Assembly (NCBI GenBank): GCA_947095535.1
Contig: OX352772.1
Coordinates: 231,317,754 to 231,381,753 of the forward strand
Source: Poecilobothrus nobilitatus
Lineage: Eukaryota > Arthropoda > Insecta > Diptera > Dolichopodidae
DNA: 64,000 nt
Direction: 5' to 3'
Shown here: positions 63,346 to 64,000 of the stretch, piece by piece
Numbering within the stretch: position 1 is the first letter of the stretch
Layout: every line of letters starts with the position of its first letter
The notes under the pieces: generated by a model
Database searches by the model: none
Told to the model about the DNA's origin: nothing
Seen by the model: the letters and a program-made list of their open reading frames with translations, nothing else
Position numbers and translations under genes: made by a program

Positions 63346-64000
63346 ATTTTTTTTATTTGTTTAAAAAAATTATTATTCTTATTTTTATTATATACTAGTT
63401 ATTACTATTTTTCATATTATTATTTTGTTTTACTAGTATTTTGTTTATTAGAAATAACTGATATGCAGATATGCCTAAGGATAACTCAATTTTTGTTGTT
63501 CGCGATTTTAACCGTCCTTCTTTTTCTTTTATTGTAGATGTTACGGATAATTTGTTATTACCATTTTATTTTCAGGATGAAATTAACTTTGGTTTAATTA
63601 GTGATCTATGGTAACGACCTACAGCAAATCATTAATTATCCTATTAATAATAACAAGTGGTTAGGTCTTGAATTTTAAAATGCATATGATAGAGAGATGA
63701 TTAAACTCGTTGATGATTCAGATAATATTTTTACTAACTAAGCGGTTAGACTTCAATGTTTGGTCATTGTTTCGTCAATGTTTCATACCCTTTGCAAAAC
63801 ATAAATCATTGAATAGGTTAGAAACGAAATAAATTTTTGAAATTTAAAAAATAGAAAGGTCTTCAATTTTTTAAGTTTCATCTGTCATCTCAAACATTTT
63901 ACTGTCAAAATCTCAAAACATTTTACTGTCAAATCTAAAAATTTCTAATGTCAATAAATTAAATTGGGGCTAGTTTGTATTTTTATATGACATTTGTTTT
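63346..64000. other. AT-rich sequence at the right window edge
   Basis: One short plus-strand frame (63472-63615, 47 codons, PKDNSIFVVRDFNRPS) is open but unrecognised. CAAACATTTTACTGTCAAA-like repeats lie near 63890-63930. Nothing else is supported. Confidence 0.35.

Noticed and set aside
63472..63615. 47-codon plus-strand frame near the window end
   Set aside because: Too short and without recognisable features; listed only as part of the edge region.

Overview
This is eukaryotic DNA, AT-rich and almost wholly built from mobile elements. Insect-type families (Polinton/Maverick, errantivirus-like Gypsy with a baculovirus-F-like env, DUF4780, R1-like and CR1/Jockey-like non-LTR elements, PIF/Harbinger, THAP fragments) and TATA plus TCAGT-type core promoters suggest an insect genome; I cannot name the species. 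I see no convincing host gene, tRNA, rRNA or CRISPR array.

Layout. (1) 1-6712: right part of a decayed Polinton (copy 1). Virion genes run on the plus strand (TQT-motif protein, penton, basic core protein, major capsid, protease), followed by a minus-strand 165-aa gene, a broken integrase and the C-terminus of a different PolB lineage. (2) 6716-9237: a non-coding element with 14-bp terminal inverted repeats and internal tandem repeats of roughly 300 bp. (3) 9240-10880: AT-rich duplicated DNA. (4) 11187-20345, resuming at 36602: a three-unit tandem array (3.5-3.6 kb period) whose unit joins an internally deleted PolB remnant to env/integrase remnants of an errantivirus-like element. (5) 20346-36595: a complete 16,250-bp Polinton (copy 2) inserted in unit 3, with perfect 293-bp outer TIRs, a 6-bp target duplication (TACAAC) and 15 protein genes. 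Only two lesions are seen: one amber codon in PolB and one frameshift in the integrase. (6) 38596-45055: nested remnants of a DUF4780 ORF, two non-LTR elements and an env fragment. (7) 45088-61015 and 63076-63345: a long array of THAP fragments, reverse-transcriptase 3' fragments, Harbinger transposase fragments and AT-rich spacers, with a 5.35-5.39 kb higher-order period. (8) 61016-63075: a 5'-truncated non-LTR element inserted into one THAP copy.

How copy 2 would work (inference from Polinton/adintovirus knowledge). Protein-primed PolB replicates the linear element from its TIRs. The integrase inserts it. The FtsK/HerA-type ATPase packages DNA into a capsid of double-jelly-roll major capsid and penton proteins matured by the adenain-like protease. 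Most genes carry their own Pol II core promoter, a TATA box 31-34 bp before an initiator-like A.

Most notable points: the origin-like TIR (NFI-type half-site plus octamer at 38-45 nt from the end, adenovirus-like); strict 12-residue spacing of three LC8-type TQT motifs conserved between two diverged Polintons; a repeated TATA/initiator layout, including one TATA shared by two divergent genes; an intron directly after the ATG of a small gene; and an OTU-like Cys/His pattern in the N-terminal part of PolB.
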